A DNA stretch of 37,910 nucleotides, from the NCBI GenBank assembly GCA_031277295.1, contig JAITMV010000261.1, positions 1 to 37,910 on the forward strand, in the 5' to 3' direction. Every line of letters begins with the position of its first letter. The stretch's first letter is position 1. Source of the DNA: Burkholderiaceae bacterium. GTDB lineage: Bacteria > Pseudomonadota > Gammaproteobacteria > Burkholderiales > Burkholderiaceae_C. Position numbers and translations under genes: made by a program. The notes under the pieces were generated by a model. The model was given only the letters and a program-made list of their open reading frames with translations. It ran no database searches and was not told the origin of the DNA. Positions 16,352-26,376 of the stretch are shown in pieces.

Positions 16352-16396
16352 ATTGGTTCCCCCAATATCTCCCAATATATATCAGGTATCCAATGA
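16352..16396. promoter_or_regulatory. Candidate operator/promoter in the divergent CoA-transferase/thiolase region
   Basis: Within the 238-bp divergent gap is an AT-rich island. It contains ATTGG (16352) and its mirror CCAAT (16390), with the octamer CCCAATAT repeated at 16361 and 16371, one helical turn apart, running into a TATATAT stretch. This layout suits a regulator site and an extended -10, but no regulator gene is in the window to pair with it. Confidence 0.3.
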
Positions 16397-16507
16397 ACCT
16401 GCGGCGACCCGGCCAAAACCCGGTAATGCATTGAGAGCCTGTCCGCCCATCGCATACCATTGCGGGCTTATCCGACACCCATATGACTTGATCCGAGGAG
16501 AAACTTC

Positions 16508-17710
16508 ATGTCCCAAGCCTTTATCTGTGACGCCATCCGCACCCCCTTCGGCCGCTACGGGGGTGCGCTTGCCAGCGTACGTACCGACGACCTGGGCGCA
16601 GCCCCGCTCAAGGCGCTGATGGCGCGCAATCCCAAGGTGGATTGGGCGGTTGTGGACGACGTGCTATATGGCTGCGTCAACCAGGCCGGTGAGGACAACC
16701 GCAACGTTGCGCGCATGGCCGCGCTGCTGGCTGGCCTGCCGGTGGAGGTGCCAGGCGCCACCATCAACCGCCTGTGCGGATCGGGACTGGACGCCGTGGG
16801 CAGCGCCGCGCGTGCCATCAAAACCGGCGAGGCGCGGTTGATGATTGCCGGCGGCGTCGAGAGCATGAGCCGTGCGCCGTTCGTCATGCCCAAGGCCGAA
16901 ACCGCCTTCTCGCGTGCCAACGCGGTGTACGACACCACCATGGGCTGGCGCTTCGTCAACAAGTTGATGAAGGCGCAATACGGCATTGAATCCATGCCCG
17001 AAACGGCCGAAAACGTCGCCGCTGAACACAAAATCGAACGCGAGGCACAAGACCGCATGGCGCTGGCCAGCCAGTTGCGCGCCGTCGCGGCGCAGCAAGC
17101 CGGCCACTTGGCGCGCGAGATCACGCCAGTGGCCGTGCCGCAAAAAAAAGGTGATCCGCTGGTGGTGGACAAAGACGAGCACCCGCGCGAAACCAGCCTG
17201 GAAAAACTCGCCGCCCTCAAGGGCGTGGTCAAGCCCGAGGGCAGCGTCACCGCCGGTAATGCCAGCGGCGTCAATGACGGCTCTTGCGCCCTGCTGATGG
17301 CTGATGAGGCGGCGGCGTCCAAGTACGGGTTGACGCCGAAGGCGCGCGTGCTCGGCATGGCGGTGGCCGGCGTCGCTCCGCGCGTGATGGGCATCGGCCC
17401 CGCGCCAGCGACGCAAAAAGTGCTGGCCCTGACTGGCTTGAAGCTCGATCAACTCGACGTGATTGAACTCAACGAAGCCTTTGCCGCGCAAGGTCTGGCG
17501 GTACTGCGCTTGCTTGGCCTGAAGGACGACGACCCGCGCGTCAACGCCTGGGGCGGTGCCATCGCCTTAGGCCACCCACTGGGCGCCAGCGGCGCGCGCC
17601 TGGCCACCACCGCCGTCAACCGCCTGCACGCCAGCGGTGGCCGCTACGCGCTGTGCACCATGTGCATCGGGGTGGGGCAGGGCATTGCGGTGGTGCTGGA
17701 AAAGGTCTGA
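16508..17710 (+). CDS. pcaF: Acetyl-CoA acyltransferase, 3-oxoadipyl-CoA thiolase type
   Basis: The 400-residue thiolase cleaves a 3-oxoacyl-CoA with CoA. All catalytic elements are present: Cys90 in NRLCGSG, His356 in GGAIALGHPLGASG, and Cys386 in CMCIGVGQG. The string GCVNQAGEDNRNVARMA before the nucleophile is characteristic of the PcaF/PaaJ group, which acts on 3-oxoadipyl-CoA to give succinyl-CoA and acetyl-CoA; this suggests dicarboxylyl-CoA substrates for the block. GAGGAG lies before the ATG at 16508. The TGA stop shares its last base with the left end of a MITE-like element. No other pca or paa gene is nearby. Confidence 0.9.
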   Translation: MSQAFICDAIRTPFGRYGGALASVRTDDLGAAPLKALMARNPKVDWAVVDDVLYGCVNQAGEDNRNVARMAALLAGLPVEVPGATINRLCGSGLDAVGSAARAIKTGEARLMIAGGVESMSRAPFVMPKAETAFSRANAVYDTTMGWRFVNKLMKAQYGIESMPETAENVAAEHKIEREAQDRMALASQLRAVAAQQAGHLAREITPVAVPQKKGDPLVVDKDEHPRETSLEKLAALKGVVKPEGSVTAGNASGVNDGSCALLMADEAAASKYGLTPKARVLGMAVAGVAPRVMGIGPAPATQKVLALTGLKLDQLDVIELNEAFAAQGLAVLRLLGLKDDDPRVNAWGGAIALGHPLGASGARLATTAVNRLHASGGRYALCTMCIGVGQGIAVVLEKV

Positions 17711-17876
17711 GAACGTGTTCACGATCCCGGCGCGGGCGTGCGGGCGCGGGCTTGGGAGGTCTGCGGCGCAAGCAATCCTTGCCAATGACACGGGCCATTG
17801 GCTGCGGATTGCGCCTTGCAGCCCATCCCAATGCCGCATCGCCGCACACCTCACGCCGAGATCGTGAACACGTTCT
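17710..17876. mobile_element. 167-bp MITE-like element at the thiolase stop codon
   Basis: Perfect 16-bp terminal repeats GAACGTGTTCACGATC (17711-17726) and GATCGTGAACACGTTC (17860-17875) enclose a hairpin and the core TTGCGCCTTGC at 17809-17819, 57 bp from the right end. TGA flanks the element on both sides, which may be a 3-bp target duplication and, on the left, is the thiolase stop codon. The right two thirds is almost identical to 4-116. It has no open frame. Confidence 0.75.
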
Positions 17877-17985
17877 GAGCGGTGGCTGATGCAGGCCGCA
17901 CGCCTTTGCCCACCGTCGGCGCGAAGTGCTGAGGTCTCGGCTACAGTGCGGCGCTTCATCACCACTGCACAGGACTATTGCCATC

Positions 17986-18570
17986 ATGACTCTTGACGCC
18001 GCCGCGCTTGACCGCATCTTCCGCAACGCCCGCACCGCCAACGGTTTTCTCGACCGGCCCGTGCCGGATGATTTGCTGCGGCAGGTTTACGAGCTGGCCG
18101 CGTGGGGGCCGACGTCGATGAACACGCAGCCGGCGCGCTACGTGTTCGTGCGCACGCCGGAGGGCAAGGCGCGGTTGAAGGAATGTCTGATGCCCGGCAA
18201 CGTGGACAAGACCATGTCCGCGCCGGTAACTGTCATCGTGGCGGTCGATTCGCAGTTTCATGAGCACATGCCGCGGGTTTGGCACCTTGCGGGCGCGCGT
18301 GATCTGTTTGCCGGCAACGCAGGGTTGGCGCAAGCCACGGCGCGGCGCAACGCCACGCTGGGCGGCGCGTACCTGATGACCGCCGCCCGCGCGCTGGGGC
18401 TGGACTGCGGGCCGATGAGCGGTTTCGATGCCGACAAGGTCAATGCCGCTTTCTTTCCCGACGGGCGTTGTACGGTCGATTTTCTCGTCAACCTGGGGTA
18501 CGGCGACGACAGCAAGCTGTTCGCGCGCAATCCGCGTTTGAGTTTCGGGCAGGCTTGCACGCTGGCGTGA
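17986..18570 (+). CDS. rutE: RutE/malonic semialdehyde reductase-family nitroreductase
   Basis: A 194-residue FMN-dependent oxidoreductase. The motifs FLDRPVPDDLLRQVYELAAW, GPTSMNTQPARYVFVR and ALGLDCGPMSGFDADKVNAAF are those of the RutE/YdfN subgroup, whose E. coli member reduces malonic semialdehyde to 3-hydroxypropionate after uracil breakdown. No other rut gene is present, so the substrate here may differ. The ATG at 17986 is chosen as the family start. The stop overlaps the GTG start of the permease by four bases (GTGA). Confidence 0.88.
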   Translation: MTLDAAALDRIFRNARTANGFLDRPVPDDLLRQVYELAAWGPTSMNTQPARYVFVRTPEGKARLKECLMPGNVDKTMSAPVTVIVAVDSQFHEHMPRVWHLAGARDLFAGNAGLAQATARRNATLGGAYLMTAARALGLDCGPMSGFDADKVNAAFFPDGRCTVDFLVNLGYGDDSKLFARNPRLSFGQACTLA

Positions 18571-19322
18571 GCTTTCCGCTCATCACCGACTGGTATTTCT
18601 ACGCCGTCGCCGCGCCCGCGGTGCTGCTGCTGGGCATCAGCAAGAGCGGCTTTGGCACTGGTTTCGGGGCGTTGGCGGTGCCATTGATGGCGCTGGCCGT
18701 TCCGGTGCCGCAGGCGGCGGCGATTCTGATGCCGGTACTGCTGGTGCAGGACGTGCTGGGCATCGCCGCTTTCCGCAAGGACTTCGACCGCGTGTTGCTG
18801 AAATTTCTGTTGCCCTGGGGGCTGGCGGGTATCGTCGTCGGCACGCTGACGATGCGGCTGTTGCAGGCCAAATGGGTGGCGGGCATCGTGGGGGTGTTGA
18901 CGCTACTGTTTCTGGCCCAGCGGCTGCTGTTTCCGCCCCGCGCCGACAGCCCGCCGCCGCCGCGCTGGGCGGGCGCGCTGCTGTCGGCGGCGTCGGGTTT
19001 CACCAGTTTCGTGGCGCACGCAGGCGGACCGCCAATCAGCGCCTACGTGATTCCACTCAAGCTGCCGCCGCTGTTGTTCACGGCGACGATGGCGTATTAC
19101 TTTTTTGCCATCAATATGGCCAAGTGGGTCCCGTATGCCTGGCTCGGGCTGCTGGACGGGCGCAATCTGGCGACCTCGCTGGCGCTGCTGCCGCTGGCCC
19201 CGCTGGGAGTGTGGATCGGCGTGCGCATCGCGCGGCGCATCGACCAGGCGCTGTTTTACCGCTTTGTCTATGCCGGCATGTTGTTGACTGGGCTGAAGCT
19301 GACCTGGGACGCGGTGGGATGA
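18567..19322 (+). CDS. TauE/SafE (TSUP) family membrane permease
   Basis: A 251-residue inner-membrane protein with about eight hydrophobic helices. The TSUP hallmarks are GISKSGFGTGFGALAVPLMA near residues 22-42 and the second repeat SGFTSFVAHAGGPPISAYVI near 145-165. The family exports or imports sulfite, sulfoacetate or related organosulfur anions; the substrate here is unknown. The GTG start overlaps the preceding stop codon, so the two genes should be translated together. The pairing with a RutE-type reductase does not define the substrate. Confidence 0.9.
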   Translation: MSFPLITDWYFYAVAAPAVLLLGISKSGFGTGFGALAVPLMALAVPVPQAAAILMPVLLVQDVLGIAAFRKDFDRVLLKFLLPWGLAGIVVGTLTMRLLQAKWVAGIVGVLTLLFLAQRLLFPPRADSPPPPRWAGALLSAASGFTSFVAHAGGPPISAYVIPLKLPPLLFTATMAYYFFAINMAKWVPYAWLGLLDGRNLATSLALLPLAPLGVWIGVRIARRIDQALFYRFVYAGMLLTGLKLTWDAVG

Positions 19323-19358
19323 AGCCCTTTTGCGCCCGGCGCGGGCCTTTTCCAAGGC

Positions 19359-20696
19359 TCAGCCTTGCCCCGCCTCGCGGTTGCGTCGCCGCAATTCGTT
19401 CAGTTTTTCGCCGATCTTGATTTCCAGCCCGCGCGGGGTGGGCTGGTAAAAGCGTTGCTCGGGCATGTCGTCGGGCAGGTAGCGTTCGCCAGCGGCGAAG
19501 GCGTCTTCTTCGTCGTGGGCGTAGCGGTAGCCCTTGCCGTAGTCAAGCTGCTTCATCAGCTTGGTGGGCGCGTTGCGCAGATGCAGGGGCACGGGGCGCG
19601 TGGTGTCTTGCCGCACAAAAGCCTTGGCGGCGCCGAACGCCTTGTAAACCGCGTTGCTCTTGGGTGCGACGGCCAGATAGACGATGCATTCGGCCAGCGC
19701 CAGTTCGCCCTCGGGGCTGCCCAGGCGCTCATAGACCTCGGCGGCGTCCAGCGCCAGGCGTAGCGCGCGCGGGTCGGCCAGGCCAATGTCCTCGCTGGCC
19801 ATGCGGATCATGCGCCGGGCCAGATAGCGCGGATCGGCGCCGCCATCGATCATGCGCACAAACCAGTACAGCGCCGCGTCCGGGTCGCTGCCGCGCACCG
19901 ATTTATGCAGCGCGCTGATGGTGTCGTAAAACTGCTCGCCGCCCTTGTCGTAGCGGCGCAGGCGCTCGCCCAGCACGCGCAGCAGCCAGTCGCCGGTAAG
20001 TGTGTCACGTCGCTCGGCTTTGGCGGAAATCAGCAACGTCTCCAGCGTGTTCAGCAGTCGCCGCGCATCGCCGTCGGCGTAGGCGAGCAGACGTTCGGCG
20101 GCGTCTTCGGCAATGGTCAATTGTGGCGACTGCGCCATCGCGCGGTCCAGCAACTGGCGCAGATCGGCGCTGCCCAGAGGCTCCAGCACGTACACCGTGG
20201 CGCGCGAGAGCAGGGCGGAGTTGACCTCGAACGAAGGGTTCTCGGTGGTCGCGCCGATGAAGGTGAACAGGCCGCTTTCGACGTGCGGCAAAAAAGCGTC
20301 CTGCTGGCTCTTATTGAAGCGATGCACCTCATCGACGAACACGATGGTGGGTTGCGGCGTCAGCCCGTCGCGGGCGTTTTCGGCGCGTTCCACCGCCTCG
20401 CGAATGTCCTTGACGCCCCCCAGCACGGCGCTGATGGGGATGAACTGGGCATCGAACGCGCCCGCCATCAGCCGCGCAATCGTCGTTTTTCCAGTGCCTG
20501 GCGGCCCCCACAGAATGCAACTGTGCGGCTGGCCGGACTCGAACGCGATGCGCAGCGCCATCCCCTCGCCGAGCAAATGCTGCTGACCCACCACCTCGGC
20601 CAGCGCGCGCGGGCGCAAACGCTCGGCCAACGGTACGTGGGTCGGCGGGTGTGAAGCAGCGGGTGACAATGCGCGCGCCATGCGCGCATTGTCCAC
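19359..20696 (-). CDS. rarA: Replication-associated recombination protein RarA (MgsA)
   Basis: RarA (about 440-445 residues) is a clamp-loader-like AAA+ ATPase that acts at stalled forks with SSB and RecA. Walker A is GPPGTGKTT, Walker B is TIVFVDEVHRFN, the sensor is GATTENPSFEVN, and the C-terminal part holds the MgsA tetramerisation domain (VRMIDGGADPRYLARRM). The GTG at 20696 and the ATG at 20681 are both possible starts; GGTGG before the latter favours it slightly. It is the last gene of the ftsK-lolA-rarA run and starts shortly after the lolA stop. Confidence 0.96.
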   Translation of the reverse strand: MDNARMARALSPAASHPPTHVPLAERLRPRALAEVVGQQHLLGEGMALRIAFESGQPHSCILWGPPGTGKTTIARLMAGAFDAQFIPISAVLGGVKDIREAVERAENARDGLTPQPTIVFVDEVHRFNKSQQDAFLPHVESGLFTFIGATTENPSFEVNSALLSRATVYVLEPLGSADLRQLLDRAMAQSPQLTIAEDAAERLLAYADGDARRLLNTLETLLISAKAERRDTLTGDWLLRVLGERLRRYDKGGEQFYDTISALHKSVRGSDPDAALYWFVRMIDGGADPRYLARRMIRMASEDIGLADPRALRLALDAAEVYERLGSPEGELALAECIVYLAVAPKSNAVYKAFGAAKAFVRQDTTRPVPLHLRNAPTKLMKQLDYGKGYRYAHDEEDAFAAGERYLPDDMPEQRFYQPTPRGLEIKIGEKLNELRRRNREAGQG

Positions 20697-20710
20697 CGGT
20701 TGGGGACGAG

Positions 20711-21409
20711 TTATTCGCGGATTACGTCCGCACCGGCAGGCGGACGGAACTCGAAGGTCTGCGCCGGCAACACGGCGTTGTTCTGAACGTTGGTGAAGTT
20801 CAGCACCGAGCGCTGACCGAAGCTGTCGATGATCTCCAGGATGGACAGCATCGCCGAGCCTGCCGTGGGTTTGAAGCCGACGCGAACGCTTTGAATCTGC
20901 GTGTCAGGCGTTTTGGGCGTGGCCAGCAGCCACTGCAGGCCGTCCTGATCGGGTTCGTTGATCAGGGTGAAACTTTTTTCCAGCGCTTTCAGATCGGAGG
21001 CTGAGGCGACGATGGCAGCGGGCGTAGAGCCGAGCGCCTGCTCCTGCTTGCGAGTCGTGACCTGATTCAGATCGGCATCGTACAGCCATAGCGTCTGGCC
21101 ATCGGCGACGATGGTTTGCTCGAACGGCTGACGGTAGATGAAGCGGAATTTGCCGGGGCGCTGAAACTCGAAGCTGCCCTGTTGCGTCTTACTGCGCGAG
21201 AGTTGGCCGTTTTTTCCTGGCGTGGTGACGACTTGAGTGAAATCCGCCTTGCCCGAACGGGTGGTCTTGATGAATTGTTCCAGGCTGTCCAGCCCGCTGG
21301 CCCAAGCGGCAGGCGAGGCCAGCAGCGCGAACAGCGCCAAACTCGCAAACAAACCGCGGTGGCGGCGGTTGCCCGACAGGTGCGACTTGCTACGGATTCG
21401 ATCATTCAT
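20711..21409 (-). CDS. lolA: Outer-membrane lipoprotein carrier protein LolA
   Basis: LolA (232 residues) carries lipoproteins across the periplasm from LolCDE to LolB. A signal peptide is clear: basic start, hydrophobic [18 protein letters not shown] with an AWA cleavage site. The mature part has the LolA fold signs [31 protein letters not shown] and [15 protein letters not shown]. Its ATG overlaps the ftsK stop by four bases (ATGA). The N-terminal region before the hydrophobic core is long, about 20 residues. Confidence 0.95.
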   Translation of the reverse strand: MNDRIRSKSHLSGNRRHRGLFASLALFALLASPAAWASGLDSLEQFIKTTRSGKADFTQVVTTPGKNGQLSRSKTQQGSFEFQRPGKFRFIYRQPFEQTIVADGQTLWLYDADLNQVTTRKQEQALGSTPAAIVASASDLKALEKSFTLINEPDQDGLQWLLATPKTPDTQIQSVRVGFKPTAGSAMLSILEIIDSFGQRSVLNFTNVQNNAVLPAQTFEFRPPAGADVIRE

Positions 21410-23757
21410 TGGGGGGTGACTCCGCTTCTGTGCGGGACCAGAATTTCGCGTTGGCCGCGCACGTTCATGGGGCCGACCAAGCCAGCCTTTTCCATCGCGT
21501 CCAGCAGGTTGGCGGCCTTGTTGTAGCCTATCGACAAATGCCGCTGCACCAGCGAAATGCTGGCCTTGTTATTCGTCATCACGATTTCGACCGCCCGGTC
21601 GTATAGTGAGTCCTTTTCGCCGTCGAGATCGCCGCCGCCCCAGGCGCCGCTTTCGCCCTCGGTGACGCCGCCCTCAAGCACGCCCTCAATGTAATTAGGC
21701 TCGCCCTGACTCTTGAGGTACTCGGCCACGCGGTGCACCTCGTCATCGCTGACAAAAGCGCCATGCACGCGGGTTGGCAGGCCGGCGCCGCTGGGCAGAT
21801 ACAGCATGTCGCCCATACCCAGCAGCGCCTCGGCGCCCATCTGATCGAGGATGGTGCGGCTGTCGATCTTGCTGCTGACTTGAAACGAGATGCGCGTCGG
21901 GATATTGGCCTTGATTAGGCCGGTAATCACGTCCACGCTTGGGCGCTGCGTGGCCAATACCAGGTGGATGCCGGCGGCGCGCGCTTTTTGCGCCAGGCGG
22001 GCGATCAATTCCTCGATCTTCTTGCCGACCACCATCATCAGGTCGGCCAACTCGTCGATGATGACCACGATGTAAGGCATGCGTTCCAGCGGCTCGGGGT
22101 CCTCGGGCGTCAGGCTGAACGGGTTATAGATGAACTGGCCGCGCGCCTTGGCTTCGTCGATCTTCTGGTTGAAGCCCGCCAGGTTGCGCACGCCGGCCTT
22201 GCTCATCAGCTTGTAGCGGCGCTCCATTTCGGCCACGCACCAGTTCAGACCATTGGCGGCCTGCTTCATGTCGGTAACCACCGGGGCCAGCAGGTGCGGA
22301 ATGCCTTCGTAGGCCGACATCTCCAGCATCTTGGGATCGATCATCAACAACCGCACGTCCTTCGGCTCGGCCTTGTACAGCAGCGACAGAATCATGGCGT
22401 TGATGCCGACAGACTTACCCGATCCGGTGGTACCCGCCACCATCACATGCGGCATCTTGGCCAAGTCCGCCACTACCGGATTGCCGACGATATCCTTGCC
22501 CAGCCCGACGGTGAGCAGCGACTTGGCATTGTCGTAAACCTGCGAGCCGAGGATTTCGGACAGCCGGATCGACTGCCGCTTGGCGTTGGGCAACTCCAGC
22601 GCCATGTAGTTTTTCCCCGGAATGGTTTCGATCACCCGAATAGACACCAGGCTAAGCGAGCGCGCCAAATCCTTGGCCAGGTTCACCACTTGCGCGCCCT
22701 TGACGCCGGTGGCCGGTTCAATCTCGTAGCGGGTGATGACTGGTCCCGGCGCGGCAGCCACCACGCGCACCTCGACGCCGAAATCCTTCAGTTTTTTCTC
22801 TATCAGACGGCTGGTCATCTCCAGCGTTTCCGGCGCCACGCCGTCTTGCCGCGCCTGCGCGCCGTCGAGCAGATCGACCTGCGGCAACTTGCTGTCGGGC
22901 AGTTCGTTGAACAGGGGTTTTTGCCGTTCCTTGACAGCGCGCGCGCTTTTGGTCACCTGCGCGACCGTCGGCTCAATCGGTACCCGCGTGGGCAGGTGTA
23001 CTTCGGTCGCCTCACGCTCATGATGCACCACCTCCTCGCGCTCGCGCGCCGCTTGCTTGCCCAGCGCTACATCTTGTGCGATTTCGCGGCGTTCGCGGCG
23101 CGATTCCATCAGCGCGTACAGCAGCGCGCCGATGCGCTCGGCCACCGAGCTCCACGAAAAGCGCAACGCCACCGCCGCACCCAGCACCAACGCCGCGATA
23201 CCCAACAGCGCCGAACCGGTCAGGCCCAGCCACCGCATCGCGATTGGTCCGCCCAGATAACCCAGCACGCCGCCAGAGGGTCCGGGCAGCACGGCGTCCC
23301 AGCGATGCAGGCGCGACCACTCCAGCCCGGTGCTGGCCGCCAGCAGCAGCACTAACCCCAGCAGCGGCACCCAGCGTGTGGTAGTCAGACGCACCCATAC
23401 CGAACGTTCCGGCGCACCGGACGCGGGCGGCGCATCGGCATGCATCCAGCGCCATACGCTGGCAATCCAGGCGCGCAGCGCCGCTGCCACGCACCACCAG
23501 GCCGAAAATCCAAACAAGACGTAAGTCAGATCGGCCAGCCAAGCGCCCAGTTTGCCGGCCCAGTTCTGCACCGGCTGGCCCGCGCCCGTGGTTGACCATG
23601 CCGCATCCTGCGGCGAATAACTGGCCAGCGCAATCGTCACGAAGATGAGCAACGTCAGACCAAGCACCAGTGCGACTTCCTGGACAAACCGGCCCAGTCC
23701 CAAGCGCGGCGTCGCCCCGGCGGCGCTATCGTTGAATGTGTTAAGCGGATAAGCCAT
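21406..23757 (-). CDS. ftsK: DNA translocase FtsK
   Basis: FtsK (783 residues) pumps chromosome DNA through the septum and activates XerCD recombination. An N-terminal membrane domain of about four helices (from [20 protein letters not shown]) is followed by a short linker with Glu/His-rich residues. The motor then has Walker [13 protein letters not shown], Walker [13 protein letters not shown], and the C-terminal gamma winged-helix DNA-reading domain ([19 protein letters not shown]). The linker is short for a proteobacterial FtsK. It is the first gene of the lolA-rarA run. Confidence 0.97.
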   Translation of the reverse strand: MAYPLNTFNDSAAGATPRLGLGRFVQEVALVLGLTLLIFVTIALASYSPQDAAWSTTGAGQPVQNWAGKLGAWLADLTYVLFGFSAWWCVAAALRAWIASVWRWMHADAPPASGAPERSVWVRLTTTRWVPLLGLVLLLAASTGLEWSRLHRWDAVLPGPSGGVLGYLGGPIAMRWLGLTGSALLGIAALVLGAAVALRFSWSSVAERIGALLYALMESRRERREIAQDVALGKQAAREREEVVHHEREATEVHLPTRVPIEPTVAQVTKSARAVKERQKPLFNELPDSKLPQVDLLDGAQARQDGVAPETLEMTSRLIEKKLKDFGVEVRVVAAAPGPVITRYEIEPATGVKGAQVVNLAKDLARSLSLVSIRVIETIPGKNYMALELPNAKRQSIRLSEILGSQVYDNAKSLLTVGLGKDIVGNPVVADLAKMPHVMVAGTTGSGKSVGINAMILSLLYKAEPKDVRLLMIDPKMLEMSAYEGIPHLLAPVVTDMKQAANGLNWCVAEMERRYKLMSKAGVRNLAGFNQKIDEAKARGQFIYNPFSLTPEDPEPLERMPYIVVIIDELADLMMVVGKKIEELIARLAQKARAAGIHLVLATQRPSVDVITGLIKANIPTRISFQVSSKIDSRTILDQMGAEALLGMGDMLYLPSGAGLPTRVHGAFVSDDEVHRVAEYLKSQGEPNYIEGVLEGGVTEGESGAWGGGDLDGEKDSLYDRAVEIVMTNNKASISLVQRHLSIGYNKAANLLDAMEKAGLVGPMNVRGQREILVPHRSGVTPQ

Positions 23758-24170
23758 GACTAAAGGAATAACGACGCAAGCTTACCGTATGCCGCCTGCG
23801 ACTCATGAGCACCAGGATACTGGACAGGCATGAACAAAGGCGGCGCCTCATGCGCTCCCCGAGGATGAGAGCGACCTTTGAGCAAATCCGTCGCGGCTGG
23901 CGCATCGCCGCATTCGGGCGGGTCTGCTTCAAAAGCGAGGGCGTGATCGCCGCATGGGACTTGGTGAGGCGTTGCTTCATGCCTGTCGTTAAAATAATAA
24001 ATTCCGCCCCGAGTGCTGGTCATCGCCAATCACCCCGCACCCCCGCGTCGGCTTGAACCATTGCCATCCCTATGTTCTGTTCCACGGCATTGACGGGGCG
24101 ACACACCAAGGCATCGGGTTCGTTTGCCCGCGCATCAACACTATCAACTTTGAGTCAATGAAAGAACCAC
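23758..24170. other. Divergent gap between ftsK and tig with a truncated repeat
   Basis: No gene is seen in this 413-bp region. Positions 23890-23915 are identical to 1758-1783, the left part of a MITE-like element, and the bases before it (GAGCAAATCC) resemble that element's terminus; the right half is missing. AAAATAATAAAT near 23992-24003 is AT-rich. The ftsK and tig promoters must lie here but no strong -35/-10 pair could be picked out. Confidence 0.6.
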
Positions 24171-25487
24171 ATGGCCGTGAGTGTCGAAACCCTTGAGAAG
24201 CTTGAGCGCAAGATAACGTTGACGCTGCCCGTCGAGACAATCCGTAACGAGGTCAACGCCCGCCTGCGCAAATTGGCGCGTAGTGTGCGCATGGACGGCT
24301 TTCGTCCCGGCAAGGTACCTCTGAGCGTCGTGGCGCAGCAGTATGGCAATTCGGTGCAATACCAAGTCATGAACGACAAAGTGGGCGAAGCGTTTTTATC
24401 CGCCGCCAATGAAGCGCAATTGCGCGTGGCCGGACAACCGACGATTACTGAAAAAGACGGCGCGCCCGAAGGCGAAGTGGCGTTTGACGCGGTGTTCGAG
24501 GTGCTGCCGGATGTGAAGATTGGCGACCTGAGCACGGCCGAGGTGGAAAAAATCAGCGTCGAGGTCAGTGATGACGCCATTGAGCGCACGCTGGACATTC
24601 TGCGCAAGCAGCGCCGCACCTTTGCGCAGCGCCCCAAGGACGCGCCGACCGAGAACGGCGACCGCGTCACGGTCGACTTCATCGGCAAGCTTGACGGCGA
24701 GCCTTTCGATGGCGGCAAGGCGGAAGATTTTCAATTTATCGTCGGCGAAGCCCAAATGCTGCCGGCGTTCGAGGACGCCGTGCGCGGCATGAAGGCGGGT
24801 GAGAGCAAGACCTTTCCGTTGGCCTTTCCGGACGACTATCCGGGCAAGGAAGTGGCGGGCAAGACGGCCGACTTCATGGCCACCGTCAAAAAAATCGAAT
24901 CCACGCACCTGCCACCGGTCGATGAGCAACTGGCCAAGTCGCTGGGCGTCAAGGACGGCACTGTGGAGGCGTTGCGCGCCGACATTCGCAACAACCTGGC
25001 GCGTGAGGTCAAGGCGCGCGTGGGCGCGCGCAACAAACAGGCGGTGATGGACGCGCTACTGGCCAAGGCTGAGTTGGACTTGCCCAAATCCAGCGTGCAA
25101 GCCGAGCTAAACCGTTTGGTGGAAGCCGCGCGCGCCAATCTGAAGGCGCGCGGTCTGAAAGACGTGGACAAATTGCCGATTCCCGAAGACAACTTTCGCC
25201 CGCAGGCCGAACAGCGCGTGCGTCTGGGCCTGGTACTGGCCGAACTGGTGCGCTCGGCCGACTTGCAGGCCACGCCCGAGCAGATACGCGCCCAGATCGA
25301 GGATTTGGCCGCCGGCTACGAAAAGCCGGCCGAAGTGGTGCGCTACTACTACGATGACAAGCGCCGCTTGGCCGACGTCGAAGTGCTGGTGCTGGAAAAC
25401 AATGTCGCCGACTATGTGCTAGGTCAAGCCAAGGTAACCGAGCGCGAACTTGGCTTCGACGATCTGATGGGCCAGCAGCCGGCCTGA
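24171..25487 (+). CDS. tig: Trigger factor, ribosome-associated chaperone
   Basis: Trigger factor (438 residues) binds the ribosome exit tunnel and shields new chains. The N-terminal domain has the ribosome-docking loop GFRPGKVP near residues 43-50; the FKBP-type prolyl isomerase domain runs from about 160 to 245 (DRVTVDFIGKLDGEPFDGG to FMATVKKIE); the C-terminal helical arms complete it. Length is normal. It heads the conserved tig-clpP-clpX-lon block. Confidence 0.97.
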   Translation: MAVSVETLEKLERKITLTLPVETIRNEVNARLRKLARSVRMDGFRPGKVPLSVVAQQYGNSVQYQVMNDKVGEAFLSAANEAQLRVAGQPTITEKDGAPEGEVAFDAVFEVLPDVKIGDLSTAEVEKISVEVSDDAIERTLDILRKQRRTFAQRPKDAPTENGDRVTVDFIGKLDGEPFDGGKAEDFQFIVGEAQMLPAFEDAVRGMKAGESKTFPLAFPDDYPGKEVAGKTADFMATVKKIESTHLPPVDEQLAKSLGVKDGTVEALRADIRNNLAREVKARVGARNKQAVMDALLAKAELDLPKSSVQAELNRLVEAARANLKARGLKDVDKLPIPEDNFRPQAEQRVRLGLVLAELVRSADLQATPEQIRAQIEDLAAGYEKPAEVVRYYYDDKRRLADVEVLVLENNVADYVLGQAKVTERELGFDDLMGQQPA

Positions 25488-25510
25488 TGCTGGCGCCGCA
25501 TTCAATTCAG

Positions 25511-25598
25511 CAATGACAAAATGATTTCGCTTGGCGCATGACTGAAGCAGCCATTGCAGTCATGCCCGGCGAAGCTGGCGTCATTTCGCCATTCTTCA
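25511..25598. repeat. Imperfect palindrome between tig and clpP
   Basis: AATGACAAAATGATTTCGCT near 25511-25532 is mirrored, with mismatches, by AGCTGGCGTCATTTCGCCATT near 25577-25597. GCGCATGACTGAAG inside it is shared with 12636-12649. It may weaken read-through from tig or be another mobile repeat; the right arm ends 11 bp before the clpP start. Confidence 0.4.
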
Positions 25599-25608
25599 CG
25601 GAGTTTTC

Positions 25609-26220
25609 ATGAGCCAATTCGACACCCCCAGCAATCTTGGCCTGATCCCGATGGTGGTTGAGCAATCCGGGCGCGGCGAGCGGTCTTACGACATCTACTC
25701 GCGTCTGCTGCGCGAGCGGGTGGTATTTTTAGTCGGCGAGGTCAACGACCAAACCGCCAACCTAGTGGTGGCGCAACTGCTGTTTTTGGAAAGCGAGAAC
25801 CCGGACAAGGATATATCGCTGTACATCAACTCGCCCGGCGGCAGCGTCAGCGCGGGTTTGTCGGTTTATGACACCATGCAATTCATCAAACCCGACGTCT
25901 CTACCATGTGCTTGGGTTTTGCTGCCAGCATGGGCGCGTTTTTGCTGGCCGCCGGAGCCAAGGGCAAGCGCTTTTCGCTACCCAACAGCAAGATCATGAT
26001 CCATCAAGTGCTCGGCGGCACGCGCGGGCAGGCGACCGACATTGAAATCCACGCCCGCGACATTCTGCGTACCAAAGAGCAAATGAACCGCATTCTGGCG
26101 GAGCGTACCGGCCAGTCGCTGGAAAAAATCCAGCACGACACCGAGCGCGATTACTTCATGACCGCCGACGAAGCGCGGGACTACGGCATTGTTGATCAAG
26201 TCATTGACAAGCGACCCTGA
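25609..26220 (+). CDS. clpP: ATP-dependent Clp protease proteolytic subunit ClpP
   Basis: ClpP (203 residues) forms the double-ring serine protease that works with ClpX and ClpA. The triad is visible: Ser107 in [11 protein letters not shown], His132 in [10 protein letters not shown], and Asp181 in TERDYFM, at the same spacing as the E. coli enzyme. A short propeptide precedes the conserved [25 protein letters not shown] lies before ATG. It is separated from clpX by 156 bp holding a likely promoter. Confidence 0.98.
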   Translation: MSQFDTPSNLGLIPMVVEQSGRGERSYDIYSRLLRERVVFLVGEVNDQTANLVVAQLLFLESENPDKDISLYINSPGGSVSAGLSVYDTMQFIKPDVSTMCLGFAASMGAFLLAAGAKGKRFSLPNSKIMIHQVLGGTRGQATDIEIHARDILRTKEQMNRILAERTGQSLEKIQHDTERDYFMTADEARDYGIVDQVIDKRP

Positions 26221-26316
26221 TGGTGGGTTGAGCGCCGATACCGTTGGGCACATCGCAATGTCGTTTAGCGTTGAGCGTTTTGCGGCGATGCGCCAGCGCC
26301 GAAAGATGTATTTACG

Positions 26317-26346
26317 TTGAACACGCAACGCTCTTTTGGTTATCAT
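26317..26346 (+). promoter_or_regulatory. Candidate sigma-70 promoter for clpX
   Basis: TTGAAC at 26317-26322 and TATCAT at 26341-26346 are 18 bp apart and lie about 30 bp before the clpX ATG. This would give clpX a transcript of its own besides read-through from clpP. Confidence 0.4.
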
Positions 26347-26376
26347 GGGGCCGATCCATTTTGAGAGTGTTACCTA

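Noticed and set aside
21964-23355. 463-codon open frame opposite ftsK
   Set aside because: Shadow of ftsK; His/Arg/Gln-rich composition and no known domain.
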